Source: Gnomoniopsis sp. IMI 355080
Lineage: Eukaryota; Ascomycota; Sordariomycetes; Diaporthales; Gnomoniaceae
DNA: 64,000 nt
NCBI GenBank assembly: GCA_027946555.1
Contig: JAPEVC010000047.1
Location: forward strand, 62,001 to 126,000
Direction of reading: 5' to 3'
Positions 23,024-33,483 of this stretch are shown here, piece after piece. The first letter of the stretch is position 1; each line of letters starts with the position of its first letter. The notes beneath the pieces were generated by a model, which saw only the letters and a program-made list of their open reading frames with translations, did no database searches and had not been told where the DNA came from. Position numbers and translations under genes: made by a program.

Positions 23024-24770
23024 GAATCTGATTTGTCTTTCAATCTCCTTCGGACCTGAATATCGACCTCATGCCAGAGAGCCTCAACGCTGATCGGTTA
23101 GAGAGAATGATGAGATCTACAAGTCATAACCAGCTCTGTTATATCAACCAAAGAGTGGGCGATGTCACACCCTCATATGACTCGACAAGTGCATCGACAT
23201 TGCAGATGACGCGATGGTTCGTATGCAGCACTAAGCTTGTCTCCCCGGGTCATCGTGAAGCGGGGTGAAGTCGACCTCGGAAGGTGTGTAAGCCGACGAA
23301 GAGATCTAGTTGGGTAATGGAGGGCGTGGAGTGTTGACGTGTTTCCCGAATTACCCTTTTCGGAAGGTGTGGCAGTGATTTTGCAACCCACTCTGATATC
23401 CTTTTTGTCTTTTCCACCTACTGCACCAGGAGAACTCGCTGCGGGCGCTCGCAGGCGGGCAAGGCAAGCCTCGGGAATTATGAGAGCTTATTAGAGATCC
23501 AAAATCACTCGAGGGTAAGGTTAGTTGGGCCAAGGAACCTGAGTCCCGAAATTCAATGGGCATAGCAGGCGATAAACCTGCAGCTGGATCCACATTTTTG
23601 GAATAGCTTGCATACTGATCATGGGACTGCTTCTCAGCAATGCTCGGTTAGAACGATGAATTCTTTTACGATCTACCAAAAATGACCGGCCATGGAAGGA
23701 GGACATGTCACTTTGCTTGTGTACGCCCTGATAATGTTGCCCAAGACTGGACACCAACTTGTCCACCAGCTATCGCAACAGCAAAAGCTGCAAAATGTAG
23801 ACAAACATCAATGAATAACCTGATTCGAAATAGAGGCAAATAGAATCTGCGGGTCGATGTAGATTACTTGGAATGCAAGTCGCACAACCTTCTCTTTAAT
23901 ACGTGCGATGCTACCCTTGTGACGCTTGCACAGACCAGTCGCCAGTCTAAAGGGCTTACGATGGGCCCAGCCGACACAGATATGGCCAGTCTGCGGAAAG
24001 AAGCGGGGCTAAAGTTTGGATGAAAGTTTGGGCTCGTATGGCTTCCAATTCACCGTTGCTGTTATTTCGTTTGAAGGCTTCTTGCTCCCGGGAACGAAAG
24101 TTGTGCAAGGACAAGAAGGAATGGCTTCAGATTATAACGCTTGACCGTGTCAGCGGCTTCCAGCTCAAGGTCCTGTAAGTTCTTTGACCTCGGAACGCTT
24201 TCCATATATTGGTAACTAGTAACCGGTACCTAGATAACTTCTGGAACATGCATCAATTGGGCATTGGCACCGTGAGGAAACAAGACCGTCTGGATTGCAC
24301 TCCAAAACACATCGTTCGAATAGCCTACACGGTGAGTGAAGATGGGAACTGCTGGAGTATCTTCATATGTCCTCGTAATATCAGACTTGAAAATACATTC
24401 TTGAACTTTCCTGGTACCTTTTGTCTATGCGGGCCTACCTAGGTAGTCAATTTCGCTCTAATATGGTCAAGCTGTTGTAAGATTGGTCATATATTGATCG
24501 TATACTTTACGTAGGATGTCCTGAAATGGCATTTGGGGTCATCCAATATTGTTTCCGTCCTTTGACCGTAACGTTGAGGAGATCTTTAACACTGAAAGCA
24601 CCGGCACGTCCACCCTAACTCCGGAGCCAGCTCCGTGATGTATTTCGCGATAAAAAGAAGCCGAGTTGGTACTTCTCCAAACATTTACAACGTCGCACGC
24701 AAATTCCGCCCACTAGAGACCTGATTTGGATTTCTCGTCTAGAATACGTCAAAAAACACTAAACTCGACC
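23024..24770. other. intergenic with one palindromic motif
   Basis: No convincing gene. Short open frames on the minus strand around 23100-23600 look degenerate. CTACCTAGGTAG lies at 24435-24446. The last 300 bp are the promoter of the FAH-family gene. Confidence 0.5.
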
Positions 24771-25720
24771 ATGTCTATTGCTTGGGAACGACTCATCCGC
24801 TTCGTTTCTGACGACGGTCGAGTCCTGCGCGGCGAGCCCATCCTGCCCAGCGCCGATTTCGACCTGGGTCATACTACGGAGGATACCAAGCTTCAGGCCA
24901 AAGTCATCAAAGGAGATGATATCTACGACACCACAGGCAAGACAGTTGTAACAAACGAGGTGGTCACCGTGAAAAAGCTCCTCGGACCCTTGGCCCAGGC
25001 TGATGTGCCCATTCTGCGTTGTGTTGGTCTGAACTACCAAAAACACATCCGAGAAGCTGGGAGGAAACCACCACCTTTTCCATTCATCTTCTTCAAGCCC
25101 ACCACATGCGTCCTGGATCATGATGCAAATATTGTGATCCCAAAGATCGCCCAGGATGATCAAGCTGACTACGAAGGGGAGCTTTGTTTCGTCATCGGTA
25201 AAGACGCCAAGGACGTCAAGAAAGAGGATGCTCTATCCTACGTTGCTGCCTACACGTGTGGCAACGATGTATCCTCGAGGAAGCTCCAGAGAGATCCGAC
25301 CTTGGCTGGCGTAGTACCTCAATGGGGATTCTCCAAGGGCTTCGACACTTTTGCACCTCTAGGACCGGTCCTGGTGAGATCAGACCTTGTTGGTGATCCC
25401 GCCAAGTTGGACCTCTCGACCATAGTCAACGGAGATGTAAGGCAGCAAGAATCTGTGGGCGATCTGCTCTTCGATTGTGCCTACTTGATCGAGTACCTTT
25501 CAAGTGGGACCACTCTTCAGGCCGGCTCCGTGATTATGACGGGTACTCCGGGAGGTAAGCTTGGGGTCATCCACGCACTGGTGATGGCAAATCGCTAATC
25601 ACTTGACATACAGGTACGGGCGGTGGTCAATCGCCGCCGCAGTGGCTTAAACCCGGGGACGAAGTAGATGTGAAGATCAGCAAGATAGGGACGCTTCGTA
25701 ATGGGGTGGAGTACGCTTAG
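24771..25720 (+). CDS. fumarylacetoacetate hydrolase family protein, probable fumarylpyruvate hydrolase
   Basis: Two exons, 24771-25554 and 25614-25720 (296 residues); start ATG in context CGACCATGT, intron GTAAGC...ACAG with branch GCTAATC. The FAH fold is evident: CVGLNYQKHIREAG, the metal-site region DYEGELCFVIGK, TCGNDVSSRKLQRDP, GFDTFAPLGP, and the C-terminal GTTLQAGSVIMTGTPGG then WLKPGDEVDV. FAH-family enzymes hydrolyse C-C bonds of acylpyruvates with a divalent metal. The adjacent aromatic monooxygenase and gentisate dioxygenase argue for fumarylpyruvate as substrate, yielding fumarate and pyruvate, the last step of the gentisate pathway. The family call is firm; the substrate is inferred from neighbours. 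A broader oxaloacetate decarboxylase/acylpyruvase role is the main alternative. Confidence 0.85.
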
Positions 25721-26297
25721 ATCTTTCCATCGAGTAGACTTTAGCCAAGATTCAGTGCGAATTCCAGTCTTCATTCAAGCCAATAGGCTTAAACATGCAA
25801 TCAAGCATATGTATGAGCTCGACTCGTTCAGGAATAGTTGACAAACCCCCACATTTTGATACCGCATGGGTGCTACACAGACCGGACGGTACCAAGGTAC
25901 AACTAGATTCTTTCGAAATAAACGTTCTGAGACTTCCAAAATACAACATCTGTCTGGCACATTCGGCAATCAAAGCTTTGAGGTGATTGCTCGCGCCATA
26001 CCGCTGACGACATCCCCTCGTGGGAGAGACCGCTTCAGTATCCGTGGCCGCTGGTCGGACCGGGGACTTAGGGACTCGCGGCGAGCTACAAAGCTTCTTA
26101 CAAACTTATATGTGCATCCTGTGATCACGAAATTTGTCTAAAAGAAGCTAAATACTCTGACAGGTGGTTATCGATTTTCATCTGGTCATCTCCACCTTTT
26201 TTGCTATACCATACCTCGGCGATTGCGAATTCCGACCAAAGAATTGCGACCCTGCCTAGGTACCCACACACCGGGTGGCAAGCTGAAATTATCCAGT
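25721..26297. other. intergenic, promoter of monooxygenase gene
   Basis: No gene recognised. The 3' half has several CGG/CCG triplets around 26040-26065 (for example GGTCGGACCGG), a sequence type bound by Zn2Cys6 regulators, but spacing is not diagnostic. Confidence 0.4.
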
Positions 26298-28043
26298 ATG
26301 CCGATAGCAGTTAATTCGAAGGGAGCGAATGGAGGAGTAAATGGTAGCCTTGCGAAGGGAGACCAGGTTGATAAGGCTGAGGAAAAGGCTTTCCCTAAAT
26401 ACACTTCCACTTCATATCCATCGAACTGTCTACAGTTCCTTCAACGTATCAACCATTGTTCACTCAACGGCAAATCCATCGGGGACGACATCAAACCGAC
26501 AAAGGTGAAGCTCAATATTCTCATCGTAGGCGCTGGGCTCGGTGGTCTTGCCACAGCGGTGGCCTTGCAAAGGAAAGGCCATCATGTGACGGTTTTTGAG
26601 CAGGCACCCGAGCTGATGGAGGTAAGTCCTCCCTAGCCTTTCTCAGATCCTGACATCAAAGAAGGACGTAGCAAAGCTCTGACTGGGTCATTTAGGTTGG
26701 AGCCGGAATCCAAGTGCCACCAAATTCGGGCAAACTTCTTGAACGATGGGGAGTGACGCAGCATTTCGCAAATTATGTCGTCCAACCAGCCAAGATGAAT
26801 TTCCGCCGCTGGGAAGATGGAGCCTTGATCGGGGTGACAGATACTTCGCCAGAGTTTGCGGCCCAGTACGGAGCACCGTACTTTGTTGTTCATCGAGCTC
26901 ATCTCCACAACGCGTTGTATGAGCAGGCACTGGCTCTGGGTGTCAAGACAAGGCTGAACAGCAAAGTGGACTCGTACGATGCCGAAACGGCGACGATCAT
27001 CACTTCAGACGGAAGCCTTTTCCAAGGGGATCTCATTGTTGCCGCCGATGGTAAATTGCCGCCGTACCCACGCGTTCAGTCAAGGTCTTAACATTTTGCA
27101 CTTTTAGGAGTTAAATCTCAAGCCCGCGCTCTAGTTGCGCCTAGCGGACGCGGGGTACCAAAACCAACTGGTTTCGCTGTGTATCGTGCGACGGTGGATG
27201 TCGAGAAGATGAAGCCATTCCCAGAGTTGGCGTGGATTCTTGAGAAACATAACTTGAACCTTTGGTAGGTATTGTATCCAAATCTTGAGCTACCATCTCG
27301 CACGGTACTGATCGTTTTAGGATCGGGGAGGATCGGCACGTTATGACCTACTCGATAGCAGGCGGGCGGTCTTTCAACATGGTGTTGTCCCATCGTGACA
27401 AGGGCGACCCAGCGCTCTTCGGCTTAGAAGAGGACATATTGGGCGACATGAAGAGGGAGTTTCAAGGATGGGATGAACAGCAAGTGGTCCTTCGTGGCTC
27501 ACCTTTCGACTCGTCTGGGCTAACATAGTGCACAGGCTCACTACCATTATCAGTCTCATCGACAAGACGATCAAGACGCCACTCATGAGTGGCTCTGCAT
27601 TGGACCAATGGGTCTCCAAGTCGTCGAAGCTCGTCATTCTCGGTGACGCTGCTCATGCCATGGTTCCGTACATGTCACAGGGTGCGGCCATGGCTGTTGA
27701 GGATGGTGCTGCCCTTGCCACTGCCTTGAGCAAGATCACCTCGCCCAAGGAGCTTGGATTTGCACTGCAAGTTTTCCAAAAAGAGAGAATCAAGCGAAGT
27801 AGCATGATGCAGGAGGCTAGCATGGTAAATTCGATGATCTGGCATTTCAAAGACGGACCTCATCAACAAGCACGAGATGCGGCGATGAGGCCCGAGGTCG
27901 AGGGCAAGCATTTTCTGAGCAGCCCCAATCAGTGGAGTGACCCAGTTACTCAGAGCTGGGCTTATGGATACGATGCTGAAAAGGTGATTGAAGAGGCCTG
28001 GGATGAGGCCATACAAGAATTGATTCTCAAATTTGAGAAGTGA
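26298..28043 (+). CDS. FAD-dependent aromatic monooxygenase (salicylate / 3-hydroxybenzoate hydroxylase-like)
   Basis: Five exons: 26298-26621, 26696-27050, 27108-27264, 27321-27479, 27536-28043 (500 residues). Introns 1-3 are GT-AG; intron 4 is GC-AG (GCAAGT donor), which alone restores the reading GWDEQ-LTTII. FAD motifs are complete: GAGLGG dinucleotide loop (residues 78-83), the DG motif VAADG, and GDAAHAMVPYMSQGAA (about 368-383). The first about 70 residues form a variable polar extension. It is a flavoprotein hydroxylase using NAD(P)H and O2. Placement between FAH-family and gentisate dioxygenase genes suggests it makes gentisate, for example from 3-hydroxybenzoate; salicylate 1-hydroxylase giving catechol is possible by sequence alone. 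Confidence 0.87.
27480..27535 (+). other. GC-AG intron in monooxygenase gene
   Basis: The 56-bp interval begins GCAAGT, contains a CTAAC branch site about 15 bases before the end, and ends CACAG. No GT donor nearby keeps frame, and unspliced reading hits a stop. The conserved protein junction GWDEQ-L is restored only by this GC donor. Confidence 0.75.
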
Positions 28044-28189
28044 GGTAAGAAGATCTTGGAACTGACCTAAGAATTATCATTTCTATGCACTTGAATCACT
28101 TTTTGAAGGATGGCACCCAGGATAAACGATTGTAGACGCAATTTCCTACAACATACATACAACTCCGCGCAGGATGCGTTCTAGAAGTG

Positions 28190-31104
28190 CTAGCAAAACA
28201 GATCCGCTTCCCGGAAATTATCCCCTACACCGTTCCCAAGTGTTGACAAAAAGTCACTGTCCCAGCCCATGGCTCCAAGATCGAAATGACTAGTATCAAT
28301 CGGAATTGGAGCGTAAGCGTGTGGCACAACATACTGATTGTGCAGTCTAGATGTCTCCATGACCATTGTACTTCTCTCGCCGTTGTTGGTGCCCATTTCA
28401 GTGCTTTCTTGGTCTGGTTGGGAGCGTTCACGTCAGATATCAAAAGCGGCACACAGCGGTTAGGGCCGTAATCGTTCTTACCCAATAAATGCAGACAGTG
28501 ATTTAGAGTGACTGCAAATCTTGCGCACTTGTCAACCATCTTATTTCCCTTGTCTATCAGCGGCAAACAGGCCAAAGCCTCAGCCAAGCTGTCTCTGAGA
28601 GCGCGCTCCGATGTGCCCGTGGCTTCATAAGGTCTGGGTGCGTCTTCACTAGCGGTATGGTTGCAGAGAATTAAGGCAACAATTGTAAGCGTTGCATTGA
28701 ATGCTGTCACGGGACACTGTCAGTTTGCTCCCCTCCTCAGCATTCCTTGCGAACTGCACTCACTGTAATAAAGGGTGAACCACCAGGCCCCCAGCAATCC
28801 CCTCTTCGGCTCAGGAGAATGTTCGAGGATGTTGACGATGGAGATGAGCTCCGAAGCTGACTGGAAACATGTACCCTTGCTGCGCTGCCCCACCTGCTTG
28901 AGCATGGAATCCTCCCCGTCATAACTCTGACCGCGTTCGATGCTCGCCAGATACAGGTCCAGCATCCTGCGGTGTGCCAGGATGCGGATGTTGTGATATC
29001 GCAGAGTTAGTATCAGACGAAACCGCCGCTCCATTGTGAAGTCGCCGTCGTTTCTCAACTCATCAGGCGTGACCAGACTCGAAAGAGGACTCAGGTTGGC
29101 TTGCCATTCCAGAAGCTGATGCTCGATTTGGAGAATGCTGGATGCAACAGGCAGAACACCACCGTCTGGATGACCAATGTTGCACTCGTAAAGGACGTCA
29201 ATGGAAGTCCACAGTATTTTGTAAAGGGTACTGGCCATGGTCAGTAAGTGGATGAAGCCTTGCGAGTGGGTCAATGATCTTCCCAAAGACCCACATTGTG
29301 TGTACGAAGAAGTCAAGGCTAAGCAATAAGCTATCTGCCCTTGGATCTGGAATAGCCTTGTCCACATGCTTCGGTAATGGAGTTCTGATGTAAGACTCTG
29401 GAATAGCTGGCGGTCGACCAAACGTCATGCTAAGGGTCCTAATAACCTTTTCAGCATCCTGCATATAGACGCAAGGCAAATCGTAGCCAAGTGGGCCATC
29501 CTACCTGTCCAGCATAATGCACCCATACCAAGTACGCAGGCGTATTTCCTGTTCAAGCTCCGAGTATAGCCTGGATGATGATGTTGTGTGGAGACCCAAT
29601 TGAAATGCGGCCTTCACAGCAAGACCATGAATGTTCCAAGTCGTGGTTGACCGATGCGTACCTTGCAAATATTGGCTCATGAGCAACATCGCTTGGACTA
29701 ACGCAGAGCAAGGTCAGTCATCTTTGCTATTGTATGAGGATTACATAATACAATCAACTCACCTGTTTCTAAACTCGCATTGTGCAACATTTGGTCGAGA
29801 CACAGAGCTTTCGCACGCTTGTAAAAAACCTCAGCTTTGGCTGCTCTATCAGTTGCGGTCACGTTCCAGCTAGCGGAGGTTACGGTTGCCATGGCAAGAA
29901 TGGCGTTCAAGAGTCCAAGCCATGAACGTCTTGACTTCCTAAAACTATTCATTTTCACCAACTCGTACGCCTCCATGAAGCTTGGTCCGTGGACGAAAGG
30001 GAACAGCGCGCCCGTGTCGGAGAAGAAATGCATGACCAGGGCGTCCATCTCAACGTCTGGCGGAAGATAAAGATAATCCAAATTGGCCTCGAAACTTCCT
30101 ACATTGTCCAAGCTTAGCCGTGAAGGCTTTTGTCGTGGAGTTGAGGGTCTAGATACATCGAGAGACGGCCGGTGCGGTATATCTGGCCGATTGGTCCTCG
30201 AGTCCAGGCCCTGTTGCCTTGTGGTAGGACGGGATAGCAGGGCATATAGGGCTCGTCGGATATTCCGGGTGAACGCAATGTTCGATGAGGGTCCTGGGAC
30301 ATCAGTCAGCTGCGGCGTCCCTATAAACGCGAGGACGACCCTTTAGAAAAGCCGCACACCATAGTAACCTGAATCCTCCTCCCTCGTGAACTCTATCGAT
30401 CCAATGCCATCCGTCGTGTCAGGGGCATCACCAAAATCATCAGGTTCTGGTTCTGGCTGTGCAGTTGAAAGCTGGTATGTCGACAAGCTTTCCCGTCTGT
30501 TTCCCATGATACACGTCGCCAGGCTGCCTCTTCTGCTCCCGTAAATCGGGTCGCTTCTGTCACTCCCCACTGGACTCTGCTGGTCCTTCAAAGATCGGAC
30601 ATCACTTTCCAGCTGTGATAGACGTGACTCCACCAGCTGCAGAAATCTGCAAAGTGCCGTCTCAGCCTGGTCCCGTCGATCACAGAGTTTCTAGCAGGTT
30701 CTTGAACTTACGCCCTGGGTACTGGCGTCGTGGCTGAGATTGGTGGAGACAAGTAGACGCATTCTATATTCTGCACCGAACAGCTGGAGCACTTTGGCCG
30801 GTACCCGTCACACTAAAGAAGATATGACCCGTCAGTAAAGCAGCGAATTTTCAGCCAAACATGCGAAAACAGTCCTCCACTTTGGGACTGGATGTGGATC
30901 GCGCAGAACGGAAAGAGGCTTGCTTACTCGAGACTTCTTGCTCCTGCAGGCACCGCAAGCCACAGGAATTCTGCGACGCTTTTGCGGTCTATGCTGGGTA
31001 TCTCCCGGGCCAGAAGTGGTGGACCTGGACTCCTCGGGCGGATCCATATCCAGCTCATGCTCATCACCGCTCGTCGGGAGCGAGACCCGGATCGAGTCTG
31101 CCAT
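28190..31104 (-). CDS. Zn2Cys6 fungal transcription factor, probable gentisate-cluster regulator
   Basis: Nine exons on the minus strand: 31104-30928, 30812-30712, 30646-30360, 30293-29763, 29697-29505, 29438-29295, 29230-28764, 28703-28482, 28413-28190 (781 residues). Splicing joins CGACRSKKSR to CDGYRPKCSSC, giving a perfect zinc cluster (Cys50, 53, 60, 67, 70, 77). A short linker and coiled-coil-like segment (FLQLVESRLSQLESDV) follow, then the fungal-specific regulatory domain (HFFSDTGALFPFVHGPSF... LVQAMLLMSQYLQ... LDRTLSMTFGRPP). The C-terminus is acidic/aromatic (GAMGWDSDFLSTLG), resembling an activation domain. It lies between the monooxygenase and the dioxygenase and is divergent from the latter, so it probably controls the cluster. 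Intron 3 could be 39 or 66 bp in the same frame; I chose 66. Confidence 0.87.
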
Positions 31105-31561
31105 GGTACATGGGGCATGGAAAAGCTGATCTTCGCGGATCTAGGAAGGTTGAACAGCACAACAGTGCTCCTCTGCACGGTTGAATATGGCAGGTGCAAG
31201 GAGGGGAGCATGCTGCTGAAGAGTCCCAAGTGCTCAGTGGGATTATCTCCCCGCACGTCATTGCACATGAACCTCTCGCCCTCGCGGTCGGGGACTGTTG
31301 GGGCCGTGGTGTGCGGGCAACCGGGAATGCCTTCCCTATCTCCGGGCCTGATTGTGGGCGGTCTTCCGCCGCGGCGGAGGGGCCATGCTACGCCGACCTG
31401 GTGTTTGCGGCCGAGCCTACATAGGCATAGGCTCACGGCATCGCTGCTTATGAAGCCCTACCGTCTTTTCCACATTTTCCTGAATGATGGAACTTATCGC
31501 TTATAGGCGGATGAAATCGAGTTTTGTACGTTGTTGAATCCTGACGCCTTTGTATTGGAAA
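31105..31561. promoter_or_regulatory. divergent promoter between regulator and gentisate dioxygenase
   Basis: This 457-bp segment separates the two start codons, so it serves both genes. It is GC-rich in the centre and holds a perfect CCG/CGG palindrome (separate entry). Open frames crossing it on both strands have no domain and are treated as chance. Confidence 0.6.
31365..31378. promoter_or_regulatory. candidate Zn2Cys6 binding palindrome
   Basis: TCCGCCGCGGCGGA is a perfect 14-bp inverted repeat with outward and inward CCG/CGG triplets, the element type bound by Zn2Cys6 dimers. It lies 187 bp upstream of the dioxygenase ATG. Binding is inferred, not shown. Confidence 0.35.
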
Positions 31562-32731
31562 ATGGCGACAACTACGGAAGTGGAAACCAAGGGCCAAGAT
31601 GCGACCGATGTTATGCTGGAACGGGCCGAGAAAGCACACACCAAACCGCTTTGGTTGCAGATGGCAAGGCTGAACCCGCCTCTGCCGAACCCAAAATGCA
31701 CACCATATTTGTGGAGATACTCCGACATCCGTCCCAATTTACTGGAGGCTGGTGAACTTGTCCCAGAGCATCAAGCTGAGAGAAGAGTGTTGATGCTGGT
31801 GAATCCGTCAAGAGGTACTGCTCTCGCTTGATCTTAAGATATTCGGATTGGGTCGAGGAGAGGAGGGGGTTTGCATAAAAATGTGAGAAGGAATCTGACC
31901 AAGTGACAGATGCGCCCTTCACAACCGACACCCTGTACGCTGGCTTGCAGCTTGTGATGCCCAACGAGACTGCAAAGGCCCACAGGCATGTAGCTTTTGC
32001 GATGAGGTTCATTATCGAAGGTCAGGGAGGCTTTACAGCTGTGCAAGGGCAAAGGATCCAGATGCAGAGGGGCGACGTGATTCTGACGCCCACGTGGAAT
32101 TGGCACGACCACGGCAAAGATGGGTCCGGCCCTATGATCTGGCTAGATGGTCTTGACCTGCCGAACTTTCAGCACTTTCCTGTGCACTTTGTAGAGCACT
32201 ACACGTCGCCCCGATACCCGGCCGAAGAAGTCGATACTTCAGCCTCACCGCTGGTTTTTCCATGGAGCAGGATGAAAGAAGCGTTGGACAAGCTTGATGG
32301 GGATTCGGCCGAGTTGCGGTATCTGCGTGAGGATGGGCGTGAAGGTTAGTCTTACGCCACGGGCACAACACTGGCTCGACAGAATTGGAGACCGGGCTAA
32401 TAATATGATCGTGACAGTGAGCAAGATTCTTGGAGGCGCGGCCACCCGTATTGCTGCAGGAAAGTCCTCACCCCGCAGGCAGGAGACCGCTTCGTCAGTC
32501 TACCATGTCATAGAGGGCTCTGGGTACACGGCCATAGGAGAGGAGAAGTACACGTGGGAACGAGGCGACACGTTCTGCATCCCATCATGGTATCCCTTCC
32601 AGCATTTCGCCAACGACGGGGATGGAGGTGACCAAGTGTATCTGTATCGATTTGATGATAAACCCATGCTGAGCTCCCTAGGCTTTTATAGGACAGCAGA
32701 GACAGATCTTGAGACTCTGGTTTCAACTTGA
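31562..32731 (+). CDS. gentisate 1,2-dioxygenase (bicupin)
   Basis: Three exons: 31562-31814, 31910-32344, 32418-32731 (333 residues). The frame upstream of 31562 lacks an ATG. The protein follows gentisate dioxygenases closely: WRYSDIRPNLLEAG near residue 50, TTDTLYAGLQLVMPNE, then the iron-binding cupin HRHVAFAMRFIIEG (His109, His111) and TPTWNWHDHG (His150). The second cupin (YHVIEGSGYTAIG... WYPFQHFAND) keeps the fold. The Fe(II) enzyme cleaves gentisate between C1 and the carboxyl-bearing neighbour to maleylpyruvate. It anchors the interpretation of the surrounding genes. Somewhat shorter than bacterial enzymes but complete. Confidence 0.92.
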
Positions 32732-33000
32732 TCTTCGCTCTGGCCAATCAAACTTTTTTTTTGTTTCTCTTGCAGCGATAGGGAAATATACCAACCTGTG
32801 TCATTCCAAGAGTGATTCGCTGCGCCGTGTGTGCTGTGATTCCACCTTGTTGCGACCTCATCCGCCTCGTCGCGATATCAGCAAGTGAGTGCCGCCTTGG
32901 TCTGTTCTCAGATAGTGTCCTTCCGCCAGTCAGATATCACCCACTTATGGGTTGTTACCACCGTCCAATTTGAGATAAGCACCTTGCAGGGCAATCTCGC

Positions 33001-33483
33001 TCATCCCTTTGGTGCAGCCATATCCTCGACTACATGCTTCAGGCCAGCCAGCAGGAACACTGCTATGCCCATGGACGAGAATGCAATCAACTCCTTCCGC
33101 ACCTTGTAGTGTCTACCAAGCCAGGCAACCGCAAGGACCGCTGTGAAACATTGTGTGAGGAAGAGGAGGGTCCATCTTATGGTCTGATTTAGTGTGCCGG
33201 GCTCGAAATGGCTGAAGGGTGAATAATGCACGAGATAGTAGACTGGAACGGCGCAGTAGAGGGCGAAGTGGACGATAATGAGCGGGCCGCTGAGGAGACG
33301 CGAGAAGACGTCTTCGTGGAACAACCAGTGGCGCGGCTTCAACACGTCGAGCTTATCAGTCGAGACAGAGCGGCTGCTGCAAGTGGGGGCATTTGCTCTC
33401 CTTGCGGACCCTGTCAACGTGGTTGCTGCCAGCGCCATTGGCTGGGGAATGATAGGAAAGGCAGTATTCGCAGGGGAACTCAT
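33001..33483 (-). CDS. unrecognised small membrane protein
   Basis: Single-exon frame; from the ATG at 33483 it encodes 160 residues (the frame extends upstream through a GTG only). Three hydrophobic segments are visible: LLSGPLIIVHFALYCAVPVYYLVHY, a second around WTLLFLTQCFTAVLAVAWLG and a third around FSSMGIAVFLLAGL. The N-terminal 50 residues are Ser/Thr/Ala-rich with Arg, which could be a mitochondrial presequence. No family recognised. It is convergent with the gentisate dioxygenase, 270 bp apart; a pathway role is speculative. Confidence 0.55.
   Translation of the reverse strand: MSSPANTAFPIIPQPMALAATTLTGSARRANAPTCSSRSVSTDKLDVLKPRHWLFHEDVFSRLLSGPLIIVHFALYCAVPVYYLVHYSPFSHFEPGTLNQTIRWTLLFLTQCFTAVLAVAWLGRHYKVRKELIAFSSMGIAVFLLAGLKHVVEDMAAPKG

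Noticed and set aside
30321..30359. 39-bp version of intron 3 in the Zn2Cys6 gene
   Set aside because: Too short for a usual fungal intron; a 66-bp version with a CTGAC branch site and CCCAG acceptor keeps the same frame.
30892..31506. 204-codon plus-strand frame and overlapping frames across the divergent promoter
   Set aside because: Overlaps the zinc-cluster exon of the regulator on the opposite strand and the promoter; no domain.
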